Shown: positions 24,829 to 33,709 of the stretch, one piece after another
Position numbering within the stretch: the stretch's first letter is position 1
How the letters are laid out: every line of letters begins with the position of its first letter
Assembly: GCA_023150475.1 (NCBI GenBank)
Contig: JAKLKU010000002.1
Location: 310,001-374,000, forward strand
Length of the DNA stretch: 64,000 nucleotides
Reading direction: 5' to 3'
Source of the DNA: Planctomycetota bacterium
GTDB taxonomy: Bacteria; Planctomycetota; UBA1135; GCA-002686595
The notes under the pieces: model-generated
What the model was told of the DNA's origin: nothing
What the model saw: the letters and a program-made list of their open reading frames with translations, nothing else
Database searches by the model: none
Position numbers and translations under genes: made by a program

Positions 24829-26235
24829 TCACGGACTGGAGGTCAACCCGCCGGAGAAGGCGCGTTGGAGGATCGACTGGCGCAGCCGGCTGGCGCGTTG
24901 GAGGTTGGTGGTGCAGACGGCTTCGAGCGAGTCGATCACCGAGAGGCGTCGCTCGAGTTCCGCGACGATGCGGTGCTGCTCGGCGAGCGGGGGGAGCGGG
25001 ACCGGCAACTGCCTGCAGAGCTCCAGAGTTAGGTTGGCTTGGCCTGCCGTTGTCTTCGCGCGCCGAAGCATCCATCTGATGACGCGGTCCGCCATCAGAC
25101 AGGTCGCAACGAACCGCTTGGTCGGCGCAAGCACGACTCGGAATCGCGCAATCGCCTGGTTGATGTTGGCCTCGATTACGTGTTCGGGCACGACGGACAT
25201 CTGACCTAGCGGTGGCCCGACGATGTTGATGAGGATATCGCCCGACCGAACCATCGACCGCGCCAGCTCGACTTCGTGCGTGTGGCGGTCGACGAAGACG
25301 GGCTTGTGAAGGGTGTCGAGGTGCCCGCTGAAAGTCAGGTTGTAGACCTTTAGGAACTGAACGTCGCCGCGATCCGGATGGAGTTTGGACGCCACCGGGG
25401 TTGTCCCTTTCGTGATGAACTCACAGATCTGCTCAGCCGAAGCCCAAGTCCACGACTCTGGCAGCGGCGGTAGTTCGCGTGTCTCAGGGCCGACCGGTTC
25501 GTCGTACTTGCCGCGACCGGACCAACGGGTGCGGCGGGCGGCGAGGATGCGTTGCAGGAGTTCTGCGGCGGATTCGAAGGGGCGGGACTCGGCGCGGGCG
25601 AGGGAGGCTTCGGTTGGGACCAGCCGGCCCTCGCACGCGGACTTCAGCACCGACGCGCGGTAGCGCTTCAGGTTCGATTGGACCCTCCGCAACGCCGCCA
25701 CGCCCGCGTCCAGTCGCGTGAACTGCTTCTCGATCTCGTTGACGATGTCGCGCTGCTGTTCGGGTGGCGCAATGTTCAGCTCAAACCGCAGGAAGACCGG
25801 CAGGTCGAGATTCTGCACAGTCGTTCCACTCTTCGTGCAAGTCTGCAGGATCTCTCGTTCCGAGGCCTTCAATCCAAGCGCAAGATATCGTGGATGCACA
25901 CGAGCGTCCGGCTCGACCGCCTTCAGATCTTGGTTGAGCGCCACTTCTCGGCTCGTGACGGCGACGGGCAGCGTATGACGGAGAATGCCGCTCCGCACGA
26001 CGACCAACACGCTGCCCGGTTTCACCATGTTGGTCGCTGAGCGCTTGACTGCCTCGGACGTGATGTGGTCCTCGGCGTCATCGATGACATCGCGCTTCAT
26101 GTCTTTGGGCGACACCCAGGGAATCCCGTGATCGGCCCAGAACGCCGGATTGGCCTTGCTCGGCGTGCCGCCTCCGAACCAGCGACCTATCTTCCCGAGA
26201 GCGATGCGATCCCAGCCGCGAGGCAAGTGAGTCAC
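24829..26235 (-). CDS. hsdS: Type I restriction system specificity subunit
   Basis: A 468-residue HsdS with two target-recognition domains, each followed by a helical conserved region. The first begins near residue 3 (LPRGWDRIALGKIG) and the second near 245 (LPESWTWASAEQICEF). PPLAEQHRIVAELE is the hallmark before the last helix. It chooses the bipartite DNA site used by HsdM and HsdR. The start is GTG in a GTGA overlap with the hsdR stop. The last 30 codons are duplicated 1.7 kb downstream. Confidence 0.92.
   Translation of the reverse strand: MTHLPRGWDRIALGKIGRWFGGGTPSKANPAFWADHGIPWVSPKDMKRDVIDDAEDHITSEAVKRSATNMVKPGSVLVVVRSGILRHTLPVAVTSREVALNQDLKAVEPDARVHPRYLALGLKASEREILQTCTKSGTTVQNLDLPVFLRFELNIAPPEQQRDIVNEIEKQFTRLDAGVAALRRVQSNLKRYRASVLKSACEGRLVPTEASLARAESRPFESAAELLQRILAARRTRWSGRGKYDEPVGPETRELPPLPESWTWASAEQICEFITKGTTPVASKLHPDRGDVQFLKVYNLTFSGHLDTLHKPVFVDRHTHEVELARSMVRSGDILINIVGPPLGQMSVVPEHVIEANINQAIARFRVVLAPTKRFVATCLMADRVIRWMLRRAKTTAGQANLTLELCRQLPVPLPPLAEQHRIVAELERRLSVIDSLEAVCTTNLQRASRLRQSILQRAFSGGLTSSP
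24849..24940. repeat. 92-bp direct repeat, copy 2 (inside hsdS)
   Basis: This is the copy that encodes the C-terminal helix of the intact HsdS. Its partner is at 23134-23225. Confidence 0.9.
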
Positions 26236-29012
26236 GCCGCCAAGACCTCGTTCAGTTCGTCGAGGAGTCGCGCGAGCCCCCCGCCGAAGAGTTGGTGGGC
26301 GCGGCCGCGGCCGCCCTGTTGGTGGAAGGGTGCGTAGTCTAGGTCGCCCGGCTCGATGCTGAGGCTGGTCGCGACGTGGTCTCGGACGAGCTCGAGCCAC
26401 GCCCGCTGGTCTTCGCTGAAGACGACGCCCTCGGTTCGCTTGCGCGCGAGCCACTGCTCGAACCGGGCGCGCACCGAGTCGGCGAACGGCGCTAGCACTT
26501 CCTCGCGCTCCAACGCGAACCGCACGAGCGGCACGAGATCCGCGAATCGATCGACCTGCGTCCGGCCCTTCACTCGCTCCGGCCTCGTCACCGCAAACGC
26601 GCTCCACAAGAGCTCCTCGTTGAACGCCGCGTCCTTCGCCCGCAGCTTCTTCTCGAGCTCCTTCAGCATCGACTCGGTCAGTCGCTGGCCGTAAGGTCGG
26701 CTGTAGAGGATCTTCAGCGCGTCGATCTCCGACCGATGCGCCTCGATGTACTCGCGGAACGAGCGCACCAGACTCGCAGCCTTCTCCTTCGCGGCCGGAT
26801 CGAAACCGCGGTAGACGACCTCGTCGATCGTCACGACGTCGATCGTCTGCTCGGTCTCCTTCTTCGCGAGCGCGAGCGCCTCCCGCAGCGCCGGTTTGTC
26901 GAATGGCGCGCACGCCGCGTCGACCAACTTCTTCTGCGCCGCCTCGAAGCGCTCGCTCGTCGTCTCGGCCGGACTCGCGCCCGGTTTCCCGGTCGCTTCC
27001 GCCGCGACTTCGTCGGGGTCGAGCGCGCGCAGGAGCTCGCCGGCGAGTGTCGAGAGCTTCCGTCCGCCCGCGAGCGCCTCGATCTCGCGCCGCCGCTCGT
27101 CGTCGACCGCGCGATCGAGCCGCGCGAGCCGGCCGGCGAGGCTCGAGAGCGTGTCCTCGTCCCGCTTGCCGAACGCGACGTCGATCAGGATCTTCTCGAG
27201 GCTGACCGTCGGCTTCCGCTCAAGCGGCCGCGAATCGGTCTTGTCGCTCTCGCACACGCCGACCGCGTCGACGATCACGAAGTGCGTCTTGGCGCGCGCG
27301 TCGGAGCCGCTGACCGCTTGCAGGTCGGTCGGCGTCAGGACGCGCGTCCCGCGACCCTTCATCTGCTCGAAGTAGATGCGACTCTTCACGTCGCGCAGGA
27401 AGAGCAAGCACTCGAGCGGCCGGATGTCGGTCCCGGTCGCGATCATGTCGACGGTGACCGCGATCCGCAGCGTCGGCGACGTGCGGAACTCCGCGATCAG
27501 CGTGTCCGACTTCGCGTAGCGCTTCGTCTCCGGATCGTAGGTGTTGTAGGTGATCTTCTTCGCGAAGTCGTTGCCCTTGCCGAACACCTCGCGGGCGAGC
27601 TGCACGACGTCCTCGGCGTGGCTGTCGTCCTTGCAGAACACCAGCGTCTTCGGGACGAGCTCGCGGCCGGGGAAGAGTTCCGGCAGAGCGTCCTTGAACG
27701 CCTGCAGCACCGTGCGGATCTGCGAAGGCACGACGACGGAGCGATCGAGCGCGCTCGCGTCGTACGTCAGATCGTCGTCGAGTTCCTCCCACCGCCGCGC
27801 GCGCGTCTTCCGGTCGCGCCTGTCGACGAAGAGACCCTTCTCGACGGTCGCGCCGCGCTCGGTGACCTCGGTCTTGATGCGGTAGACCTCGTATCCGACG
27901 TTGACACCGTCGGCGACCGCGCGCTCGTGACCGTACTCCGTCACCAGGTTGCCTCCGAAGAAGCCGATCGTCTGCTTGGACGGCGTCGCGGTCAGCCCGA
28001 TCAGATGCGCGTCGAAGTACTCCAGCACCTGACGCCAGAGGTTGTAGATCGAGCGGTGGCACTCGTCGGTGACGATGAAGTCGAACGTCTCGATCGGCAG
28101 CGCCGGGTTGTAGGCGATGTCCTTCGGCGGCGTCTTGTCGAGACCGAGCTCGAAACCCGAGCGCTCGTCGAGATCCTCCGGGAGCTCCTCGCCGCGCAGC
28201 ATCGAGTACAACCGCTGGATCGTTGCGATCGTCACGCGCGCGACGTGGTCGAGGTGGTTCGACGTAAGGTGCTGGACGTTGTAGAGCTCGGTGAACTTGC
28301 GGTTGGTGCCGGGGATCACGAACTGCTCGAACTCGCCCTTCGCTTGGCGGCCGAGATTCGCGCGGTCGACGAGGAACAGAACGCGCCGCGCGCCGCCGTG
28401 ACGGATCAAGCGCTCGACGAACGCGCATGCCGTGTACGTCTTGCCCGAGCCGGTCGCCATCTGGATCAGCGCGCGCGGTCGGTCTTCGGCGAGCGAGCGC
28501 TCCAGACTCTCGATCGCCTCGACCTGGCACTCGCGCAAGCCCGCGCGAGCGAGGGGATGCTCGCCCGGCGTGCGTGCGAGGCGCGCGCGCAACGTCTCGC
28601 GCTGGCTCGCCCACTCCGCGAGCGTCTCGGGGCGATGAAAAGCGAACACACGACGCGAGCGCGGTTCGGGGTCCGCCGTGTCGCGAAAGAAGGTCTCGAC
28701 GCCGGTCGACTCGTAGAAGAAGCGCGGCTTCGAGCCCTTGGCGAGGAAGTCGGGCAGGTTGCTGCCGTAGAAGTCCGACTGCTCGGCGACGCCCGTGAGC
28801 TTCGTGCCGGCCTTCTTCGCCTCGATCACGCCAACGGCCCGTCGATCGATCACCAGGACATAGTCCGCCGAGCCCACCACCCCCATCGGAACTTCGCGCA
28901 GCGCTTGGGCGCGGCCGACCGTAGGATCGAACTTGCGCCAATCCTGGACGGCCCAGCCCGCCGCAGTGAGCGCGGCGTCAATCTGCTCGCGAGCGGCTTC
29001 TTCGGGGTGCAT
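26232..29012 (-). CDS. hsdR: Type I restriction endonuclease, motor and nuclease subunit
   Basis: A 926-residue HsdR of the EcoEI-like group. The N-terminal nuclease domain has the PD-(D/E)XK residues around D50, D56 and GVIEAKK (E64, K66). The SF2 translocase has Walker A MATGSGKT (185-192) and DECH (316-319), with later helicase motifs such as ATGTDIRPLECLLFLRD and an MKGRGTR motif. A C-terminal coupling domain follows. It cuts DNA far from unmethylated HsdS sites after translocation. The ATG at 29012 was chosen; the upstream frame overlaps intergenic DNA. Confidence 0.95.
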   Translation of the reverse strand: MHPEEAAREQIDAALTAAGWAVQDWRKFDPTVGRAQALREVPMGVVGSADYVLVIDRRAVGVIEAKKAGTKLTGVAEQSDFYGSNLPDFLAKGSKPRFFYESTGVETFFRDTADPEPRSRRVFAFHRPETLAEWASQRETLRARLARTPGEHPLARAGLRECQVEAIESLERSLAEDRPRALIQMATGSGKTYTACAFVERLIRHGGARRVLFLVDRANLGRQAKGEFEQFVIPGTNRKFTELYNVQHLTSNHLDHVARVTIATIQRLYSMLRGEELPEDLDERSGFELGLDKTPPKDIAYNPALPIETFDFIVTDECHRSIYNLWRQVLEYFDAHLIGLTATPSKQTIGFFGGNLVTEYGHERAVADGVNVGYEVYRIKTEVTERGATVEKGLFVDRRDRKTRARRWEELDDDLTYDASALDRSVVVPSQIRTVLQAFKDALPELFPGRELVPKTLVFCKDDSHAEDVVQLAREVFGKGNDFAKKITYNTYDPETKRYAKSDTLIAEFRTSPTLRIAVTVDMIATGTDIRPLECLLFLRDVKSRIYFEQMKGRGTRVLTPTDLQAVSGSDARAKTHFVIVDAVGVCESDKTDSRPLERKPTVSLEKILIDVAFGKRDEDTLSSLAGRLARLDRAVDDERRREIEALAGGRKLSTLAGELLRALDPDEVAAEATGKPGASPAETTSERFEAAQKKLVDAACAPFDKPALREALALAKKETEQTIDVVTIDEVVYRGFDPAAKEKAASLVRSFREYIEAHRSEIDALKILYSRPYGQRLTESMLKELEKKLRAKDAAFNEELLWSAFAVTRPERVKGRTQVDRFADLVPLVRFALEREEVLAPFADSVRARFEQWLARKRTEGVVFSEDQRAWLELVRDHVATSLSIEPGDLDYAPFHQQGGRGRAHQLFGGGLARLLDELNEVLAA

Positions 29013-29169
29013 GGACAAGTGATGTCCGCCTGTCGACGGAGCATTCAAGCAGAGGTGGCGGCTGCCGTCAGCAGTCTCCGGCCGCTCTGGCCGCGCGACA
29101 TCATCCATGCGAGGTGCGAGTCGGTGCCTCCCGGCTTGCTCACCCGCCTCTCGATCTCGTCACCGCGCG

Positions 29170-29592
29170 TCAGTCCGCGACTTCCTTGCGGCCGAGCGCG
29201 CGCAGGGCGGCACGGATCTTCGCGGCGGCTTCGTCGAGCGACTGCGGGCTCGCGTTCGGGTCCTCCTTCGCGAAGTCGAGGTCGCGGACCTCGTTCACCG
29301 GCACGAGGTGCAAGTGCACGTGCCGCACTTCGAGTCCGATGATCGCGAGACCGACCTTCTTCGGTTGGAACGCGTTCTGGATCGCGCGCGACACGGTCTG
29401 GCTCACCGACATCACGCGATTCGCGAGCTCGGGCTCGAGGTCGATCCAGTAGTCGACCTCCTTGCGCGGCACGACCAACACGTGGCCCGGACGGATGGGC
29501 CGAATGGTCAGGAAGGCGACGACGTGCTCGTCCTTCCACACGAAACGGCCGGGAAGCTCGCCTTGGATGATGCGGGTGAAGAGAGAGGCCAT
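29170..29592 (-). CDS. HIT-family nucleotide hydrolase/transferase
   Basis: A 140-residue HIT protein. HVHLHLVP (H91, H93, H95) is the histidine triad, and RPIRPGHVLVVP is the second conserved block. These enzymes cleave nucleoside phosphoramidates or dinucleoside polyphosphates. It lies between the restriction locus and the McrBC-like system and faces away from the latter. Full length and normal codon use suggest a housekeeping gene that happens to border the island. Confidence 0.93.
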   Translation of the reverse strand: MASLFTRIIQGELPGRFVWKDEHVVAFLTIRPIRPGHVLVVPRKEVDYWIDLEPELANRVMSVSQTVSRAIQNAFQPKKVGLAIIGLEVRHVHLHLVPVNEVRDLDFAKEDPNASPQSLDEAAAKIRAALRALGRKEVAD

Positions 29593-29688
29593 CGGGTTTC
29601 GAACGCGGTGCTAGATTGAGGTTGCGAGCACCTGGCCCGACGCCAGCGCTCGATTCGCCCATGGTCGCCTCCTCTATCTCCTATTTCT

Positions 29689-31533
29689 ATGAGCTTCGAA
29701 ATCGAACCGGGCTACGCCCTCGGTTGTACGGTCAACTCACATCGTCAAGGTTGGGACGGCACGATCTGCAACGGAGCATCTGCTTGGTCGTGCGGCGCGA
29801 AGCAGGACTTTCGCGACGACTACTGCGCGCGCGGTGACCGCCGCTGCTTCCACATCAACCTCTTCGCGGAGACGAATCCGCACCTGTTGATCCCCGACGA
29901 CGGCATCGGGTGGATCCTCGACGACGATCCGCACCTCCTCGACGATCAGATCCTCGTCCTGTGGGGCCGGCAGTTCAGCGAGCCTGGCGGCATCGCCGAA
30001 GCGTGGGGCACGCCCAAGTTCGTCTTCGGCGCGTACCGCATCCAGAAGGCTGAACGTTTCGAGAACGGCCGGCGCATCGACTGGCGCCTCGTGCCGCACC
30101 CGGACGGTTGGTGTCGGTTGACGTCGCTCAAGCTCGACATCCCGCGTTTCCAACACCTCCCCGGGCCGTACATCAAGTCGGTCGAGCGTGTGTCGGTCGA
30201 GCGCATCTTCAAGCAGGGTCAGGACGTCGTGCACGGCGGCGCCACGTGGCACACGCCCGCCGACGAGCAGCGCTTCGCCAACTTCGCGCGCAACATCTCG
30301 GCGTGGTTCGACGCCGCGGCGAAACGCGTGAAGAAGGCTGCGAATCCCGCGCGCACGGCCAAACCGCGCGTCGGACGTTTCGGCGCCGGCGCGACGCCGT
30401 TCAAGAAGTTCGCCGAGCTGCAGAAGAGCGAAAGCCCGACCGGCGCGCCCGCAGGCGAGATCGTCGTCTCCGAAGCCGCGCCGAACGAACCGCTCGTCGG
30501 CACGCTCGCGCCGACCGTCGCACCGGTGCTCGAGCCGCTGCGGACCGCGCCGCCGCAAGCCGCCCTGATCGAGCCGGCGAAACGCGACTGGATCGTCGCC
30601 CGCCACGGCAAGGCGACGTTGACCAAGATCTCGGTCGGGACGTTGACCAAGCCGCTGCTGATCCTGCGCGGCAATCCGGGCGTCGGGAAGAGCACGCTCG
30701 CGCTCAACTTGATCGACGATCCGCAGCGCGAACGCACGCTCGTCGTGCCGGTGTCGTCGACGTGGCGCGGCCGCGAAGACTTGCTCGGTTACGTCAACCC
30801 GATCCACAACACGTTCGAACCGACGCGCTTCACGAACTTCCTCCACCAGGCGGCGAAAGCGCACGACCGCGGCGATCCACGCGTGCACCTCGTCATCTTC
30901 GAGGAGTTCAACCTGAGCCAGCCCGAATATTGGCTCTCCGACGTCCTCGTGCGTTCGCAGTTCCCGACCAGCGCGCGCCGCGACCGCACGTTGGAACTCG
31001 GCGGACAGAGCGTGCGCGGTTGGCCGGTCACCGATCCGCCCGAGCTCTTCCTCTCGCCGTCGGTGCGTTTCGTCGCGACGATCAACAACGACCACACGAC
31101 ACGACCGCTCTCGCCGCGCGTGCTCGACCGCGCCGCCGTCGTCGAAGTGACCATCGATCCGCGCCACGCGGTGCAACAAGCGGGGCTCGCGCTCGACGAA
31201 GAGCAGATCGAGGCGATCGGTCAACTCGACTTCATCACCAGTCTGAAAGGAGCGACGTTCTCGCTGCGCAGCGCGCTCTCGCTGAAGGCCTGCGCCGACG
31301 ACCTCGGCGGCCTCGGCATCGACTTGTGGGGCGCGATCGACCTCGTGCTGGTGCAGGAAGTGCTGTCGAAAGTGCGCTTGCTCGTCGGCGATCCCGCCGA
31401 CTTGAACCTCGTCGAGCGCTTGAAGGATTGGTCCGAGCGCGAGAGCCGGGGCAAGAACTTGCCGGAGTGCGCGCGGCTGATCGCGAGCTGGGAAGAAGCG
31501 CTCCAGGAAGGCCTCGACGTCAGCCAGGCATGA
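29689..31533 (+). CDS. McrB-like AAA+ ATPase with Cys-rich N-terminal domain
   Basis: A 614-residue protein. Residues 1-175 form an uncharacterised domain with Cys at 13, 27, 35, 46 and 53 and a GWDGTIC motif. A Pro/Ala/Lys linker spans about 215-295. The AAA+ domain has Walker A GNPGVGKST (328-336), Walker B VIFEEFN (402-408), sensor VATINND (462-468) and LSPRVLDRA (474-482) with the likely arginine finger, as in McrB-type motors. It is coupled by ATGA to a nuclease-like partner. By analogy with McrBC, the N-terminal domain would read modified or foreign DNA and the ATPase would drive the partner. The target is unknown. Confidence 0.8.
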   Translation: MSFEIEPGYALGCTVNSHRQGWDGTICNGASAWSCGAKQDFRDDYCARGDRRCFHINLFAETNPHLLIPDDGIGWILDDDPHLLDDQILVLWGRQFSEPGGIAEAWGTPKFVFGAYRIQKAERFENGRRIDWRLVPHPDGWCRLTSLKLDIPRFQHLPGPYIKSVERVSVERIFKQGQDVVHGGATWHTPADEQRFANFARNISAWFDAAAKRVKKAANPARTAKPRVGRFGAGATPFKKFAELQKSESPTGAPAGEIVVSEAAPNEPLVGTLAPTVAPVLEPLRTAPPQAALIEPAKRDWIVARHGKATLTKISVGTLTKPLLILRGNPGVGKSTLALNLIDDPQRERTLVVPVSSTWRGREDLLGYVNPIHNTFEPTRFTNFLHQAAKAHDRGDPRVHLVIFEEFNLSQPEYWLSDVLVRSQFPTSARRDRTLELGGQSVRGWPVTDPPELFLSPSVRFVATINNDHTTRPLSPRVLDRAAVVEVTIDPRHAVQQAGLALDEEQIEAIGQLDFITSLKGATFSLRSALSLKACADDLGGLGIDLWGAIDLVLVQEVLSKVRLLVGDPADLNLVERLKDWSERESRGKNLPECARLIASWEEALQEGLDVSQA

Positions 31534-32819
31534 GGCGCTCGAACGAGATCTTCGTCGAGCGCATCGTCGACGACTTGCGCGCGTTCTCGGGCGAGTTGCT
31601 CGAGACGGGCCTCGCGCGCGCCGGCCGGATCGAAGCCGGCGCTCCACGCGCCCAAGGCATGCGCGCGGAGCTCGGCGGAGCGCACGCACTCGCGTCGCTG
31701 GTGCCCGGCTTGCTCGCCGAGCTCGCCACACGCGACGATCCGACGCGCGTCGAAGAGCACGAAGCGTTCACGCCGCTGCGCGCCGCGCTCTCGCGCAGGC
31801 CCTGCGACTGGGCGCGCGTCGGTGGCTCCGTGTTGCCGAAACGCTGGAGTCGCCTCGTGCCGGTGCCCGAACCCGACGTCGCTGCGTTGCGCTGGCTGAT
31901 CCATCAGTTGCGCGACCGCGCGACGAAACTCGAAGTCGCCCGCGAACGCGTCGCGAAGCAGGTCGCGGACGCACACATCGCCCGCTCGGGAGCTTCGCGG
32001 TTCGCGAAGAGCGACGAACTCGCGCTCGACCTCTTGCGGGCGCGGCTCGACGAAGCGGCGCTCGTGCTCGTGCGCGCCGAGGACCTCGTGCGCCGCCATG
32101 CGGGCCGCAATCTGCAACCGTCGGCGTCGCCGCCCTCGCCGTACCCGGGCACGCCGGCGTGGTCGAGCTTGCGGCGCCAAGCGCTCTTCTGGTCGTCGCC
32201 GTCGAGCTTCTTGCCGGGCTATGTCCGTTCGCTGCTGCACGACGCCGTCGCGGCCGCCGACGTGCCGTATCTCTATCAACGTTGGTGCGGCGTGAAGCTC
32301 TTGCAGGCGCTCGACGCGCGCGGCTTCGAGACGAAGAGCGATCCGGTCGGCGCACTCTTCCTCGCCGGCCGCGTGCCGCTCGAGCGCGGGCACACGACGA
32401 TCGAGCTCTGGATCGAGCCGCGGCTTTCGCGCTATCGCGACAACCCGACAGGCTTCCATTGCGTGCGCGGCAAGGACGTGACGCCCGACTTCCTGTTCGT
32501 CACTCCGGGACCGTACGGACGCGACGCGTTCGTGCTCGACGCGACTCGCGCGACGGAACGCAGCGCGCTCGAAGCGAAGGACCGTTACCTCGCGTTGATC
32601 GCCGCGAACACCCCGGGCTTCACGGCCGGCGTGCCGGTGATCCGCCACCCGGTGCGCGCGTGGGCGTGCGCTCCGATCGCCGCCCAACACTGCACGCTCT
32701 TCCGCGCCGACGGCAAGACCGGCTGCATCCCGATGCATCCCGTCGACTGGTCGCCGAAGCCGCTCGAAGCCTGGATCGGCGACATCGTCAAGTACGCGAT
32801 CGCCTGGGCGAAGCGGTAG
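31530..32819 (+). CDS. McrC/DUF2357-like nuclease partner
   Basis: A 429-residue protein. The N-terminal 200 residues are helical. The C-terminal part has LYQRWCGVKLLQAL (248-261), TPDFLF (318-323) and FVLDATR (334-340), the same order as LYE-W-K / PD / D-A-K in DUF2357 and McrC-type PD-(D/E)XK nucleases. The usual catalytic Lys after LDA is Thr here. A Lys in SALEAKDRY (350) lies a few residues on and may substitute, or the nuclease may be altered. It is coupled to the AAA+ gene (ATGA, 31530-31533). Confidence 0.7.
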   Translation: MRRSNEIFVERIVDDLRAFSGELLETGLARAGRIEAGAPRAQGMRAELGGAHALASLVPGLLAELATRDDPTRVEEHEAFTPLRAALSRRPCDWARVGGSVLPKRWSRLVPVPEPDVAALRWLIHQLRDRATKLEVARERVAKQVADAHIARSGASRFAKSDELALDLLRARLDEAALVLVRAEDLVRRHAGRNLQPSASPPSPYPGTPAWSSLRRQALFWSSPSSFLPGYVRSLLHDAVAAADVPYLYQRWCGVKLLQALDARGFETKSDPVGALFLAGRVPLERGHTTIELWIEPRLSRYRDNPTGFHCVRGKDVTPDFLFVTPGPYGRDAFVLDATRATERSALEAKDRYLALIAANTPGFTAGVPVIRHPVRAWACAPIAAQHCTLFRADGKTGCIPMHPVDWSPKPLEAWIGDIVKYAIAWAKR

Positions 32820-32843
32820 CTCGCGACGCGGCCGCTCGCGGTC

Positions 32844-33620
32844 TCAGTGCCCGTGATCGGCGTGCGCGGCGTGCGTCGCGGCACCCAGGTGGTCGTGCAG
32901 GCCCTCGCGCCAATCGGCCACGTCCTGGGCGACGAAGCTCGGGTGCGCGAGGCTCGCCGTGATCGTCCGCGCGTCCGGCGCTTCGAAGGCGAGCGTTTCG
33001 AGCCGCAGCGTCCACCCCGACGCTCGTTCGGCGAGCAGCGGGAGCTGGTGCTCGTGCGACCAGCGCAACTCGCGCAGCTCACCGCCGCGAGCGTGGTCGT
33101 TGCGCAGCACTTCGAAGCGCACACCGAACTCCTCGACGCTCTCGCCGGTCGGCTGGAGCGCTCCGAGCTCCTCGGGCGCGATGCCCAACCTCGCGAGCGA
33201 ACTCCACGAGCGCGCGAAGCCGTCGATCACGAGGTCGGTGAACGGATACTCGATCAGCTTGCGGCGCGCGACGTCCACGCGGAAGCCAGTGAGCTCCTCG
33301 TGGTGGACGGAATTGCGCTCGAAGAACCACTCGGCGCCTTCGCCCGTCACGCGCAGGTGCGCCGCGCCGCGCACGGTCTCGAAGTGCGCCGTGTGCCCGC
33401 TGCTCGCATCCGCCACGCGGTAACCCAGGCGACACGGCGTGCCAGTCGGCAGGAAGGCTCGCCCTCGCAACGACGGAACCGGGCTCGGCTCGTTGCCGGA
33501 TACGCGTTCGGGCAACGGCGGGCGCGTCGTTTCGGGGTCGTCGTTCGCCGGCGAACGAGTCGCCGAACACGCGGCGAGCAGAACGAGGGACGCGAAGATC
33601 GAGAGCTTGGTCGAGAACAT
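32844..33620 (-). CDS. Lipoprotein with His-rich tail
   Basis: A 258-residue lipoprotein with lipobox LLAAC (about residue 18). The mature part is a beta-rich domain of unknown family. The last 20 residues hold six His (HDHLGAATHAAHADHGH), which could bind a metal such as zinc or nickel. It lies 89 bases after the alkaline phosphatase gene on the same strand and may be in the same operon. Confidence 0.72.
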   Translation of the reverse strand: MFSTKLSIFASLVLLAACSATRSPANDDPETTRPPLPERVSGNEPSPVPSLRGRAFLPTGTPCRLGYRVADASSGHTAHFETVRGAAHLRVTGEGAEWFFERNSVHHEELTGFRVDVARRKLIEYPFTDLVIDGFARSWSSLARLGIAPEELGALQPTGESVEEFGVRFEVLRNDHARGGELRELRWSHEHQLPLLAERASGWTLRLETLAFEAPDARTITASLAHPSFVAQDVADWREGLHDHLGAATHAAHADHGH

Positions 33621-33709
33621 GGCAGTTCGCAGGCGCGGGAGAGCAGCTCCTCCGACGGCGCGCGTCGGAAGAGCCGCTCGTGGAGTGGTCGAGACGGAAG
33701 GAACGGGAA

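Noticed and set aside
23111..24940. Insertion sequence or integron carrying the two-gene cassette
   Set aside because: No transposase, integrase, terminal inverted repeat or attC-like site was found; only the hsdS-tail direct repeat is present.
26736..29342. 868-codon plus-strand frame
   Set aside because: It is wholly antisense to hsdR, which has all expected motifs; the Arg/Glu/Val-rich translation is a shadow.
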